A DNA stretch of 64,000 nucleotides from an uncultured Flavobacteriaceae bacterium (lineage in GTDB: Bacteria > Bacteroidota > Bacteroidia > Flavobacteriales > Flavobacteriaceae), in assembly GCA_947503105.1 (NCBI GenBank), contig CANNCM010000004.1:124001-188000 (forward strand), written 5' to 3'. Within the stretch, counting starts at the first letter, position 1. The number at the start of each line of letters is the position of its first letter. The position numbers were made by a program, and so were the translations under genes. Of the stretch, positions 8,366-16,317 are shown piece by piece. The notes under the pieces are model-generated. The model was not told the DNA's origin. It saw only the letters and a program-made list of their open reading frames with translations, and searched no databases.

Positions 8366-9640
8366 ATGCAAGAAGACTTTTTACATCACGTCTGGCTGCA
8401 TAAAAAATTCGCCCTAGAATCGCTATATACTACAGAGCATCAGCCCATTATTATAAAATCAGTGGGTTTGCCTAATGACAATTCTGGCCCCGATTTTTTT
8501 AATGCACAACTTTATATTGACCATCAATTGTGGGTGGGTACTGTAGAAATTCATCTCCAATCTTCAGATTGGTATGCTCATCATCATGAGAAAGATTCTG
8601 CCTACGATAATGTCATTCTACATGTTGTTTGGGAGCACACTTCTGAGGTGTTTCGAGCCGATAATTCTATAATCCCTACTCTGGTTTTAAAACCTTTTGT
8701 ACACCCCCAAGTTCTAAGAAATTATAGAGCATTAAAAGCCAACAAAAACAAATGGATTGCTTGTGCGTCACAATTTTCTGAAGTCAGTGATTTTGAAATC
8801 AAAAACTGGTTGGAGCGTCTTTATTTTGAACGATTGGAACAAAAATTTAAACCCATCCAAAAACAGCTATTATCGACAAAGCAAGATTGGGAGGCCATCA
8901 TGTTTTGGCAATTGGCTCGAGGTTTTGGCGCAAAAGTTAATGGCGATGCCTTTTGGAGTTTGGCCAAATCATTTCCATTTTCTGTTTTCCGAAAACTTCA
9001 AAAGGATCCTATTCAAATGGAAGCGTTACTGTTTGGCCAATCGGGCTTGCTAGAGGCCGATGTTGAAGATCCATATTTTGAAGCATTAAAATCCGCTTAT
9101 CATTTTTTAAAACAAAAGCATCAACTTTCAAGTTTTGGTGTACTTCCATTACAGTTTTTTCGATTGCGACCGCCAAATTTCCCAACGATTCGATTGGCAC
9201 AAATGGTGCAATTATATCACAAAAACACCCATTTATTTTCAAAACTAATTCAAGCCAACACTTATGAGGAATTGCAGATAATTTTTCAATGTACGACTTC
9301 AAATTTTTGGCACACCCACTATACCTTCAAAAAAGCGTCTCAAAAGCGCATAAAACACCTCTCAAAGGCATTTGCCGATTTACTGATTATCAATTCGGTA
9401 TTGCCTATGAAATACGCTTTTCAGCATACCAACGGCCAAGATCAAGAGTCTATTATATCCATAATAAAATCTATACCATCTGAGCAAAATTCCATTGTAA
9501 AAGGATTTAATGCATTAAAGCCAGTTTCTGAAAATGCACTAGACTCCCAAGCTTTGATTGCATTAAAAAACAATTATTGTTCTAAATTAAGATGTCTTCA
9601 ATGTGGAATTGGTAGTGGACTTTTAAATCGAAATGCGTAA
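8366..9640 (+). CDS. DUF2851 family protein
   Basis: A 424-residue soluble protein without signal peptide. The N-terminus QEDFLHHVWLHKKF, the GPDFFNAQL stretch and VEIHLQSSDWYAHHHEKD are hallmarks of DUF2851, a conserved Bacteroidota family. The conserved His/Asp/Glu cluster (IHLQSSDW) hints at a nuclease-like metal site, but no function is proven. It heads a run with the PspC-like and K+ channel genes (8 and 4 nt gaps). Confidence 0.82.
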   Translation: MQEDFLHHVWLHKKFALESLYTTEHQPIIIKSVGLPNDNSGPDFFNAQLYIDHQLWVGTVEIHLQSSDWYAHHHEKDSAYDNVILHVVWEHTSEVFRADNSIIPTLVLKPFVHPQVLRNYRALKANKNKWIACASQFSEVSDFEIKNWLERLYFERLEQKFKPIQKQLLSTKQDWEAIMFWQLARGFGAKVNGDAFWSLAKSFPFSVFRKLQKDPIQMEALLFGQSGLLEADVEDPYFEALKSAYHFLKQKHQLSSFGVLPLQFFRLRPPNFPTIRLAQMVQLYHKNTHLFSKLIQANTYEELQIIFQCTTSNFWHTHYTFKKASQKRIKHLSKAFADLLIINSVLPMKYAFQHTNGQDQESIISIIKSIPSEQNSIVKGFNALKPVSENALDSQALIALKNNYCSKLRCLQCGIGSGLLNRNA

Positions 9641-9648
9641 CTTGCAGT

Positions 9649-9876
9649 ATGAAGTTATTTTATCAACTTTTATTCTATTTGCAACGCCACGGATTTCATG
9701 TTTGTCAGCGTATAGCCGATCGTTTTGGGATGCGCGCCAAAGTGGTTCGTACCTCTTTTATTTATGTCACCTTTGTGACGGTAGGATTTGGCTTTGCACT
9801 GTATTTGTTTATCGCCTTTTGGCTTCGAATAAAAGATTTTATTTTTTCGAAGCGCAGTTCAGTTTTTGATATATAA
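9649..9876 (+). CDS. Small PspC-domain membrane protein
   Basis: A 75-residue protein with one strong hydrophobic segment (about residues 38-58) preceded by FGMRAKVVRTSFIYVT, a PspC-type signature. Homologous domains in the phage-shock system sense envelope stress. No other psp gene is near, so the role here is open. It is sandwiched between DUF2851 and the channel gene with tiny gaps, so likely co-transcribed. Confidence 0.72.
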   Translation: MKLFYQLLFYLQRHGFHVCQRIADRFGMRAKVVRTSFIYVTFVTVGFGFALYLFIAFWLRIKDFIFSKRSSVFDI

Positions 9877-9880
9877 TTCC

Positions 9881-10909
9881 ATGTCCAATCCAATAGTTAA
9901 AATTTTTAGATCCAAGCTCAACACTGCTATTGTGTTGCTTATTTTTGTTTTATTTATTGGTGTTTTCGGATTCAAAATAATTTCAGATTTTTCGTGGTTA
10001 GATGCCATTTATATGACTGTAATTACGGTGACAACAGTGGGCTTTGGAGAGGTTCAGCCGTTGGATCAGGACTCAAAACTATTTACAATTTTACTCATTC
10101 TTACAAGTGTAATAATTGTAGGATATGCACTCAAAATAATTACAGAATATATCATTTCAAAAAATGATATCAACGAATTAAAACAGAAGAAAATGCAAAA
10201 GAAAATTGATGCACTTTCAGGCCACGTCATTATTTGTGGTTATGGTCGAAATGGAAAACAAACCGCAAAAAAATTGGCCGCACACCATCGCGATTTTGTG
10301 GTAATTGAAAAAGATGAGCACGTCACACAGAAAAACTCAGACAGTAATATTTCATTTGTGCTAGGCAATGCCAATGAAGACGAGGTTTTGCTTCGCGCAG
10401 GAATCAACAACGCTTCATGTCTAATTTCTGCACTGCCCAACGATTCCGAAAATGTATTTGTAGTTCTTTCTGCCAGACAGCTCAATCCCAATATGCGTAT
10501 TATTAGTAGAGCTTCAGACGAAAGTACCTACAGCAAACTGAAACTTGCTGGCGCTAATAATGTGATTCTACCCGATCGTATTGGCGGTGATCATATGGCC
10601 TCCTTGGTGGTGGTGCCCGATTTATTGGAGTTTGTGGATAATCTTTCTATAGTGGGAAATAATAGCATAAATATAGAAGAAATTTCTGTGGAGCAATTGT
10701 ATGATACTACAGCGCAAAAAACTATTTTGGAGCTGGATTTACGCAAAAAAACGGGGTGTAATGTTATTGGTTATAAAGACGAAAATGGAAATTACCATAT
10801 CAATCCAGAAGCAGACCAAAAGTTGGTGCCTGGCTCCAAAGTGATTGTTTTGGGACGACCAGAACAAATCCAAACCCTAAATTCGATGTATAATATTGAG
10901 GTGAGTTAG
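9881..10909 (+). CDS. Two-TM potassium channel with RCK (TrkA-N) domain
   Basis: A 342-residue protein using the ATG at 9881 (4 nt after the PspC stop; an in-frame TTG at 9866 overlaps that gene and is less likely). Two membrane helices at about residues 15-34 and 67-88 flank a pore with filter TTVGFGE (51-57). A cytosolic RCK domain follows with the Rossmann loop GYGRNG (120-125) and then a TrkA-C-like tail. This is the MthK/Kch architecture: a K+ channel gated by a ligand or ion on the RCK ring. It is the last gene before the accessory island. Confidence 0.87.
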   Translation: MSNPIVKIFRSKLNTAIVLLIFVLFIGVFGFKIISDFSWLDAIYMTVITVTTVGFGEVQPLDQDSKLFTILLILTSVIIVGYALKIITEYIISKNDINELKQKKMQKKIDALSGHVIICGYGRNGKQTAKKLAAHHRDFVVIEKDEHVTQKNSDSNISFVLGNANEDEVLLRAGINNASCLISALPNDSENVFVVLSARQLNPNMRIISRASDESTYSKLKLAGANNVILPDRIGGDHMASLVVVPDLLEFVDNLSIVGNNSINIEEISVEQLYDTTAQKTILELDLRKKTGCNVIGYKDENGNYHINPEADQKLVPGSKVIVLGRPEQIQTLNSMYNIEVS

Positions 10910-10914
10910 TTGTT

Positions 10915-11046
10915 TTACAAGGTCATTTTATTTTTTAAATCCATTCTTCCGTGAAAAATTCTAATCATTTCAATTTTTTCTTTAGAAATGGATTTGTAAA
11001 AAATTACATGCTTTCCAAGTTTTAGCCCAAGTAATTTATCTAACAT
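10915..11046 (-). pseudogene. ParE/RelE-type toxin remnant (C-terminal half)
   Basis: A 43-codon frame whose translation (LGLKLGKHVIFYKSISKEKI then RIFHGRMDLKNKM) matches the C-terminal half of ParE-family toxins. The N-terminal half is missing: an in-frame stop lies a few codons upstream (near 11071), and no antitoxin gene is beside it. It is probably a decayed toxin gene. Because it follows dyad A it can be read as the distal, truncated unit of the cassette island. A short functional protein cannot be excluded. Confidence 0.6.
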
Positions 11047-11091
11047 CGTTGTGATTTTTATATCGTGATTTCAGCTCGATTTTAGCATTAC

Positions 11092-11222
11092 TTACAACGG
11101 TCTAGTATAAGAAAAGTGCGTCCTTAAGAAGACGGATTTTTCAGATTTGGTTATAGTTTCTTAAAAGTAAGTATTTTCATTTTGTTAATCATCAGACGCA
11201 TTTTTTATATACGTTGTTGTAA
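11092..11222 (-). repeat. Imperfect inverted-repeat element A (attC-like)
   Basis: Outer arms 11092-11122 and 11195-11222 pair after gaps. Each arm begins with TTACAAC and ends with TGCGTC, and between them lie GTATAA and TATATAA blocks; the centre is about 72 nt. On the minus strand the element follows the fic stop codon by 4 nt, the position of attC sites in integron cassettes. It also fills most of the 317-nt gap between the channel and fic genes. Similarity to attC is structural inference; the core TTACAAC does not fully fit the consensus RYYYAAC. Confidence 0.5.
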
Positions 11223-11226
11223 AACG

Positions 11227-12531
11227 TTATTTGTTTAAATAGGTACTTATTTTTTCAATATCTATTAATTCATAAACCATGGTTTTCCCATCTTTACTTT
11301 TTATTATAATTCCTTTTTCTTCTAAATCGGATAAATCCCTAGTAGAAGTTTGTCTAACGATGTCATGTCTTTTAGAGTATATTGGAACTGTCATTTTTGC
11401 TTTTGGCTTAATAAATAAATAACCAAGTAAATCCGCCTGTCTTTTATTAAATCCTTTTTGAGTTAATTCATATATTATTTCTGAAGCTTTTTGTCTCTCA
11501 TCTCTTTTTCTGTCACGATATGTTACTAGACTTTGAAAAGCAACTCTTAAACTTTTCATAGAATACATAATAAAATAAGTTAAATCATTGTCATCATTTT
11601 CTGTTTTTAGAAATGCTTTATCGTAACTAGTTCGTGAATTTAGAATTGCTTTTGAGATGGATATATGTTTTAATAAAGAGTATCCTTTTTTTATTAAATA
11701 CCAATAAAAAAGAGCTCTTGCTGTACGTCCATTCCCATCTCCAAAAGGGTGAATAAATCCAATCATAAAGTGAAGTATAGAGGCTTTTATAATTGGATGA
11801 TAAAACTCGTTTTCGGTATTTACGAAATCTGTGATTTGTTCTATTAATTCATTTACTTCTGAATGGTCTGGTGCAGTAAAGGCAATTTCTCCATCAATAT
11901 GATCTTTAACATATATTGGATGGTCTCTAAATTTTCCAGCATAGACTGCAGCATCAGTTTTAACAGTCATTATTTGATGGATATCTAATATTAATTCAAT
12001 TGATAAATCTTCATCAAGTCTATTTTCAATTTCACTAATAGCTCGGAAATTATTAATAATCATCTGTTCAGATTCCGTTTTAGGCTTTCTTCCAGATTTT
12101 ATCATATCTCTCGCAACATCTGTCGTAGTCGCAGCTCCTTCTATTTGTGAAGATGCAATAGCTTCTTCAATAAGAGAGTTTTTGAAATATTCTTGTTGTT
12201 CTTGAGGGGTTATGGAATTTTTATATAATCCTCCAATAAGTTTTAAATCAAAATTGTGTAAATCTTCTTGGATAAATGATGTTAGATTATAAGAAAATTT
12301 ATGTTTTCCAAAATTTAATCTTTTAGCACCAATAAATCTATGTGCCTTAATTGTTTCCCAAGCTTTTTCGGGACTGTCAAATGGTAAATTAGGACGATGT
12401 TTTATTTCAGACCAATAGAAGTAACGTTTATCTGTTTCTTGCAGGAAAGAATTCATTCCATCTTTCTTAAAACACTCTATGTATTTATTGAAGTCTAAAC
12501 TTTCAATATGTGGTGGGTTTTCTATTTTCAT
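11227..12531 (-). CDS. Fic family protein with C-terminal winged helix
   Basis: A 434-residue protein. I prefer the ATG at 12531 over an upstream in-frame ATG at 12567, because a palindrome and a promoter-like box lie just before it. The Fic motif HPFGDGNGRTAR is at 261-272, complete with catalytic His261. The inhibitory helix motif SSQIEG is at 127-132, so it is an intramolecularly inhibited class II Fic. Fic enzymes usually transfer AMP to target proteins. The last 75 residues look like a winged-helix DNA-binding domain (KRHDIVRQTSTRDLSDLEEKG). It may regulate its own promoter. It sits as a single unit between dyads A and B. Confidence 0.87.
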   Translation of the reverse strand: MKIENPPHIESLDFNKYIECFKKDGMNSFLQETDKRYFYWSEIKHRPNLPFDSPEKAWETIKAHRFIGAKRLNFGKHKFSYNLTSFIQEDLHNFDLKLIGGLYKNSITPQEQQEYFKNSLIEEAIASSQIEGAATTTDVARDMIKSGRKPKTESEQMIINNFRAISEIENRLDEDLSIELILDIHQIMTVKTDAAVYAGKFRDHPIYVKDHIDGEIAFTAPDHSEVNELIEQITDFVNTENEFYHPIIKASILHFMIGFIHPFGDGNGRTARALFYWYLIKKGYSLLKHISISKAILNSRTSYDKAFLKTENDDNDLTYFIMYSMKSLRVAFQSLVTYRDRKRDERQKASEIIYELTQKGFNKRQADLLGYLFIKPKAKMTVPIYSKRHDIVRQTSTRDLSDLEEKGIIIKSKDGKTMVYELIDIEKISTYLNK

Positions 12532-12539
12532 GTAACAAC

Positions 12540-12553
12540 GTGTTAAATAACAC
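12540..12553 (-). promoter_or_regulatory. Palindrome GTGTTA-AA-TAACAC upstream of fic (candidate operator)
   Basis: Perfect 6-bp arms centred about 15 nt before the fic ATG. Further GTAACA/TAACAC half-sites lie on both sides (12531-12580). On the minus strand a TACATTTA box (one mismatch to TAnnTTTG) lies just upstream of the palindrome, with TTG 20 nt farther. A repressor here, perhaps the Fic winged helix, could block transcription. Inference only. Confidence 0.4.
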
Positions 12554-12653
12554 TGTAAATGTAACACATTGTAACGTGTAATTCAAATTTATTAAGGTAA
12601 TTTAAAGTTATGGTGCTAGTTTATTGAAATGATAAAGAGTGTCTGAGGTAATG

Positions 12654-12791
12654 TTTTACAACGGTAACGTATAACCGTCAGTTACGGGTTTATATGTGTT
12701 AATATTCGGTTTGACTCTGACTTCAGCAATTCCGCGTGGATTCGGGCGTAGTCGAATCCGCCGTAATTGCGGTTATACATTGTTATGGGTA
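12654..12791 (-). repeat. Imperfect inverted-repeat element B (attC-like)
   Basis: Outer arms share GTATAACCG(T)CA(G/A)TTACGG and its complement: one extra base and one mismatch, the kind of unpaired base that marks attC strands. An inner hairpin has perfect arms GGATTCG/CGAATCC (12738-12744, 12753-12759). Total about 138 nt. The left end is GTTTTACAACG and the right end GTTATGGGTA. On the minus strand it begins 16 nt after the lipoprotein stop codon, as attC does after a cassette gene. Nothing else is seen between fic and the lipoprotein gene. Confidence 0.55.
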
Positions 12792-12807
12792 GTTTTGATT
12801 ATGTTAT

Positions 12808-13437
12808 TTATTGTAATCCTCCACAAACATATGGAGGGCATCTTGTGATGCTTCCTGAGTTATTACATGGATTATAACTCCCTTCAAGTGTTACATTTTG
12901 TCTAAAAACAGTTCCAATTCCTTCAACAACTATATTGTAATTCATTATTCCTTGAACTGTAAAGTTTATATTGTTGTCCGACGAGACACTATAATTGGAG
13001 GAAACATGGTCATAACTTAATCCTAGAGTAAAACCAGAAATATTTGAGTCCATATCGCTAACTTCTTTTCCGTCATAATTGAAAGTAACATTTAAATACA
13101 TATATATGGATAAATTTCCCGTAGTCAATTTTGCACTTCCCTTTTTTTTATCGCAAGGGCCTTGTCTGAACATTATCATAACTTTATTTTCAGAAGGTTT
13201 TATTTCAGTATCTTCAAAATCATTTGAAGTAATATCAAGAAATTCTTTCGCTTCCTCAATACTGTTGAAATAGATAGGTTCAGTCTTCTTTTTAATATTG
13301 TCTATTTCTTTTATTGATAATTGCTGTTTTTTTAACCCTAGTTCCGTCCTTATATCTGAATTTGAGATGCCATTTTCTTCTTTAGAACAAGAAAATATTA
13401 AAACAATCATGATTAATGTAAAAAGTTTTGTTTTCAT
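12808..13437 (-). CDS. Hypothetical lipoprotein in the cassette-like island
   Basis: A 209-residue protein with a lipoprotein signal ending IFSC (Cys17). After a lysine-rich helical stretch (about 30-70), the rest is beta-rich with two cysteine-rich spots (GPCDKKKG and the C-terminal NPCNNSGSITRCPPYVCGG). I do not recognise the family. Its ATG overlaps the stop of the small membrane protein gene upstream (ATGA), so the two are translationally coupled. Function unknown; likely an exported, anchored accessory protein. Confidence 0.75.
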   Translation of the reverse strand: MKTKLFTLIMIVLIFSCSKEENGISNSDIRTELGLKKQQLSIKEIDNIKKKTEPIYFNSIEEAKEFLDITSNDFEDTEIKPSENKVMIMFRQGPCDKKKGSAKLTTGNLSIYMYLNVTFNYDGKEVSDMDSNISGFTLGLSYDHVSSNYSVSSDNNINFTVQGIMNYNIVVEGIGTVFRQNVTLEGSYNPCNNSGSITRCPPYVCGGLQ

Positions 13438-13538
13438 AATTTTGATTTGATTTTTTTTAAAAATTTAATAATTAAATATCCAATTGCAATTATTCCAATT
13501 AGATTAATGATTTGCCATACAATTAATTTTAATTCCAT
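13434..13538 (-). CDS. 34-residue single-helix membrane protein
   Basis: The short frame reads MELKLIVWQIINLIGIIAIG then a YLIIKFL stretch and a basic tail KKIKSKL. This is one hydrophobic helix with a positive C-terminal end, so it is probably a membrane micro-protein. Its TGA overlaps the lipoprotein ATG by 4 nt (ATGA), and an AT-rich leader without SD precedes it, as for most genes here. It is the first gene of the two-gene unit bounded by the TACCCATAAC and GTTATGGGTA ends. The coding call rests on the coupling and protein shape. Confidence 0.6.
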   Translation of the reverse strand: MELKLIVWQIINLIGIIAIGYLIIKFLKKIKSKL

Positions 13539-13554
13539 AATTTTAGTTTTCAAT

Positions 13555-13564
13555 TACCCATAAC
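13555..13564 (-). repeat. Cassette-end sequence C (TACCCATAAC)
   Basis: Exact reverse complement of GTTATGGGTA at the right end of element B (12782-12791), with a further 2 of 3 flanking bases matching. It marks the other boundary of the lipoprotein unit. The following TATATAAATAAATGC resembles an arm of element A, but I find no second arm, so any element C is incomplete. Confidence 0.45.
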
Positions 13565-13583
13565 TATATAAATAAATGCATTG

Positions 13584-13680
13584 CGTATATCCAACTTTTA
13601 TGCGTTTCGTATATCAATTTTTGGGTGTTTTGCTAGGTTCATGTAAATCAATACACTAGCTTGTTTTTATAGCGTATATC
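13584..13680. repeat. Three direct copies of CGTATATC in the island's right edge
   Basis: Copies at 13584-13591, 13608-13615 and 13673-13680, the first and third preceded by G and all followed by short T-rich stretches (CAACTTTT, AATTTTT, GATTTT). They fill part of the 331-nt stretch between the small membrane gene and the symporter, which otherwise holds no gene I can support. Role unknown; binding sites or remnants of an element arm are possible. Confidence 0.4.
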
Positions 13681-13869
13681 GATTTTCCATAAGCGAAGTT
13701 TATCCACTCCCCTCATGAGTTTAGACACATAAAAATTTAAAAAGTCACATTTTTTTTATGAAAAAGAAGAAATTGAGTTTAAAAAATGACGCATTATTTC
13801 ATCTGTTGCATAACTCGTTTTTTTTTGTCATCTTGTTGCCTCTTTTTAAATACACAAAAAATCGTTTTT

Positions 13870-15447
13870 ATGAAACTCAAAATACATACACTTTTAGCGT
13901 TATTACTTCCCATTTTTTCATTTGCTCAAGACAAAGGCATCGATCAAATTATTGATGAAAAATTTGGGGATGCTACGGGGTGGTTTGTCAATTTTATTTT
14001 TTATCAAATTGAATTCACAGAAGACATCAAAGTGTTTTGGGTATTGTTTCCACTTATAATGGGAGCCACATATTTTACTATTTATTTTAAATTCATCAAT
14101 CTTCGTGGGATACGAACCTCCATCAATATTGTTCGAGGAAAATACGATAGCTTGGACCATCATGAAACCATGGAAGCTGCTGGTGATGCAACACCAGGAG
14201 GCGACAGTATAGAAACTATTGCTGTGGAAGGACATGAGGGAGAAGTATCTCATTTTCAGGCACTTACTGCGGCACTTTCGGCAACAGTTGGATTAGGGAA
14301 TATTGCAGGTGTGGCCATTGCTGTTTCTATTGGTGGGGCGGGAGCCACCTTTTGGATGATTGTTGCTGGACTTTTGGGAATGGCATCTAAATTTGTAGAA
14401 TGTACACTCGGAGTAAAGTATAGAGATATCGACGAAAATGGTGTGGTCTATGGAGGCCCCATGTATTATTTAACCAAAGGATTAAAATCTAAAGGTTTAG
14501 AGAAATTAGGAAAAGTTTTAGCCGTATTGTTTGCCATTTTTGTCATTGGGGGTTCATTTGGTGGTGGCAATATGTTTCAGGTAAATCAAGCATTTCAGTT
14601 GGTAGAAAATATTACAGGCGGTGAGGCCTCTGTACTACACGGAAAAGGCTGGTTGTTTGGTGTAGTTATGGCGGCTTTGGTTGGTATCGTGATCATTGGA
14701 GGTATTAAAAAAATCGCAAAAGTAACCGATAAGATTGTACCTTTTATGGTGGTCATTTATGTGACTGCATCTTTGTTTGTAATTTTTTCAAATATTAATA
14801 TGGTTGGCGATGCGTTTGGACAAATTTTCACAGGTGCATTCAGTCCAGAAGGTGTAGCAGGTGGTGCTATTGGGGTTTTAGTTCAAGGATTTAGACGAGC
14901 TGCGTTTTCCAACGAAGCTGGTATTGGTTCTGCATCTATAGCACATTCTGCAGTGAAAACAAAATATGCAGCATCAGAAGGAATGGTGGCCCTGCTAGAA
15001 CCTTTTATCGATACTGTTGTGGTGTGTACCATGACGGCTTTGGTGCTCATCATTACAGGAAATGTAAATGCGGCCAACGCCTCTTTAAACGATGCTCAGG
15101 CTATTTTGTTAACATCTGGTGCTTTTGAATCTGCAATTTCATGGTTTCCGTATGTACTTACAATAGCTGTGGTCTTATTTGCTTTCAGTACCATGATTTC
15201 TTGGTCTTATTACGGATTTCAAGGGTGGGCCTATTTATTTGGACGTTCCAAGAAAATGGAATATACCTATAAAATTATTTTCTGCCTTTTTGTAATTGTA
15301 GGATCGGCGGCTAGTTTAGGTTCTGTAATTGGGTTTTCAGATGCAATGATCTTTGCCATGATGGTACCCAATATGGTAGGTGTAATTATACTTGCACCGA
15401 AAGTTAAGAAAGAGCTAGAAAAATATTTGAAAGCAATAAAGGGTTAA
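13870..15447 (+). CDS. Alanine/glycine:cation symporter (AGCS family)
   Basis: A 525-residue protein starting at the ATG at 13870; an upstream in-frame start would only add a non-conserved stretch. It has a signal-like N-terminus (MKLKIHTLLALLLPIFSFAQ), usual for Bacteroidota AGCS proteins, then about ten membrane helices. Family signatures: LSATVGLGNIAGVA near residue 140 and FSNEAGIGSASIAHS near 340. It imports alanine or glycine with Na+ or H+. No amino-acid enzyme is beside it. Confidence 0.9.
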   Translation: MKLKIHTLLALLLPIFSFAQDKGIDQIIDEKFGDATGWFVNFIFYQIEFTEDIKVFWVLFPLIMGATYFTIYFKFINLRGIRTSINIVRGKYDSLDHHETMEAAGDATPGGDSIETIAVEGHEGEVSHFQALTAALSATVGLGNIAGVAIAVSIGGAGATFWMIVAGLLGMASKFVECTLGVKYRDIDENGVVYGGPMYYLTKGLKSKGLEKLGKVLAVLFAIFVIGGSFGGGNMFQVNQAFQLVENITGGEASVLHGKGWLFGVVMAALVGIVIIGGIKKIAKVTDKIVPFMVVIYVTASLFVIFSNINMVGDAFGQIFTGAFSPEGVAGGAIGVLVQGFRRAAFSNEAGIGSASIAHSAVKTKYAASEGMVALLEPFIDTVVVCTMTALVLIITGNVNAANASLNDAQAILLTSGAFESAISWFPYVLTIAVVLFAFSTMISWSYYGFQGWAYLFGRSKKMEYTYKIIFCLFVIVGSAASLGSVIGFSDAMIFAMMVPNMVGVIILAPKVKKELEKYLKAIKG

Positions 15448-15465
15448 ACGTCATCCTAACGCCTA

Positions 15466-16311
15466 GTGTTTCGTTATTTTACAAAGCGTCAAAGAATAGG
15501 AGTATTGCTCCTGTTTTTGATCGTGATTGTAGTGCAACTCCTTTTATTTTCTGTCTCAACAAACGATTTTCTTTCAAATGGATTTGATGACAATACACTT
15601 GCAATTCTTGATAAAGAATATAATGTTTTACATCAAAAGAAATTAAAAAAGAAGACACCAAAACGCTATCCGTTTAATCCAAATTTCATAACATCATATA
15701 AGGGCTACGAACTTGGAATGTCTTTGGAAGAAATTGAACGTTTACATGCATTTAGAGCTCAAAACAAGTGGATCAACTCATCACAAGATTTCCAGAAGGT
15801 GACCGGCATTTCAGATTCATTATTAGCGGCCATATCGCCCTATTTTAAGTTTCCAAAATGGGTAACTCAGTCCTCACAAAATAACACTTATAAACCTAAA
15901 AAAATATCAAAACTTGATTTGAATTTGGCTACAGCCGAAGAACTTCAAAAAGTGTATGGTGTGGGATCAAAATTATCTGAACGCATTTTACGATACAGAG
16001 AAAAATATGATGGAGGTTTTGCAAATATGATAGAACTTAGCGCTATTTATGGCCTGTCTGAGGATGTTATTGAAAACATCAAAAAAAAGTTTATTATAGC
16101 GCATCCAAGACCGATACATTCCGTTGATTTGAATACAGCAAACCAAGAAGATTTGGTTAAAATTCCGTTTATAGACTACGAATTGGCCTACCGCATCATT
16201 GAAACGAGAGTGTTAAAAGAAGTCTATGTTTCAATTGAGGAATTAACAAAAATTAAAGATTTTCCAACAAATAGATTAGACATAATTAAATTATATTTGT
16301 ACATAAAATAA
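15466..16311 (+). CDS. ComEA-like helix-hairpin-helix protein, membrane anchored
   Basis: A 281-residue protein that must start at GTG 15466, since the next Met lies far inside. One membrane helix at about residues 11-30 anchors it. Two or more helix-hairpin-helix units follow: LNLATAEELQKVYGVGSKLS and DLNTANQEDLVKIPFIDYEL, with a weaker earlier one. Such ComEA-like domains bind DNA without sequence preference, so a role in DNA uptake or repair at the membrane is possible. It lies 18 nt after the symporter and 6 nt before the acyl-CoA dehydrogenase. Confidence 0.78.
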   Translation: MFRYFTKRQRIGVLLLFLIVIVVQLLLFSVSTNDFLSNGFDDNTLAILDKEYNVLHQKKLKKKTPKRYPFNPNFITSYKGYELGMSLEEIERLHAFRAQNKWINSSQDFQKVTGISDSLLAAISPYFKFPKWVTQSSQNNTYKPKKISKLDLNLATAEELQKVYGVGSKLSERILRYREKYDGGFANMIELSAIYGLSEDVIENIKKKFIIAHPRPIHSVDLNTANQEDLVKIPFIDYELAYRIIETRVLKEVYVSIEELTKIKDFPTNRLDIIKLYLYIK

Positions 16312-16317
16312 TTTGAA

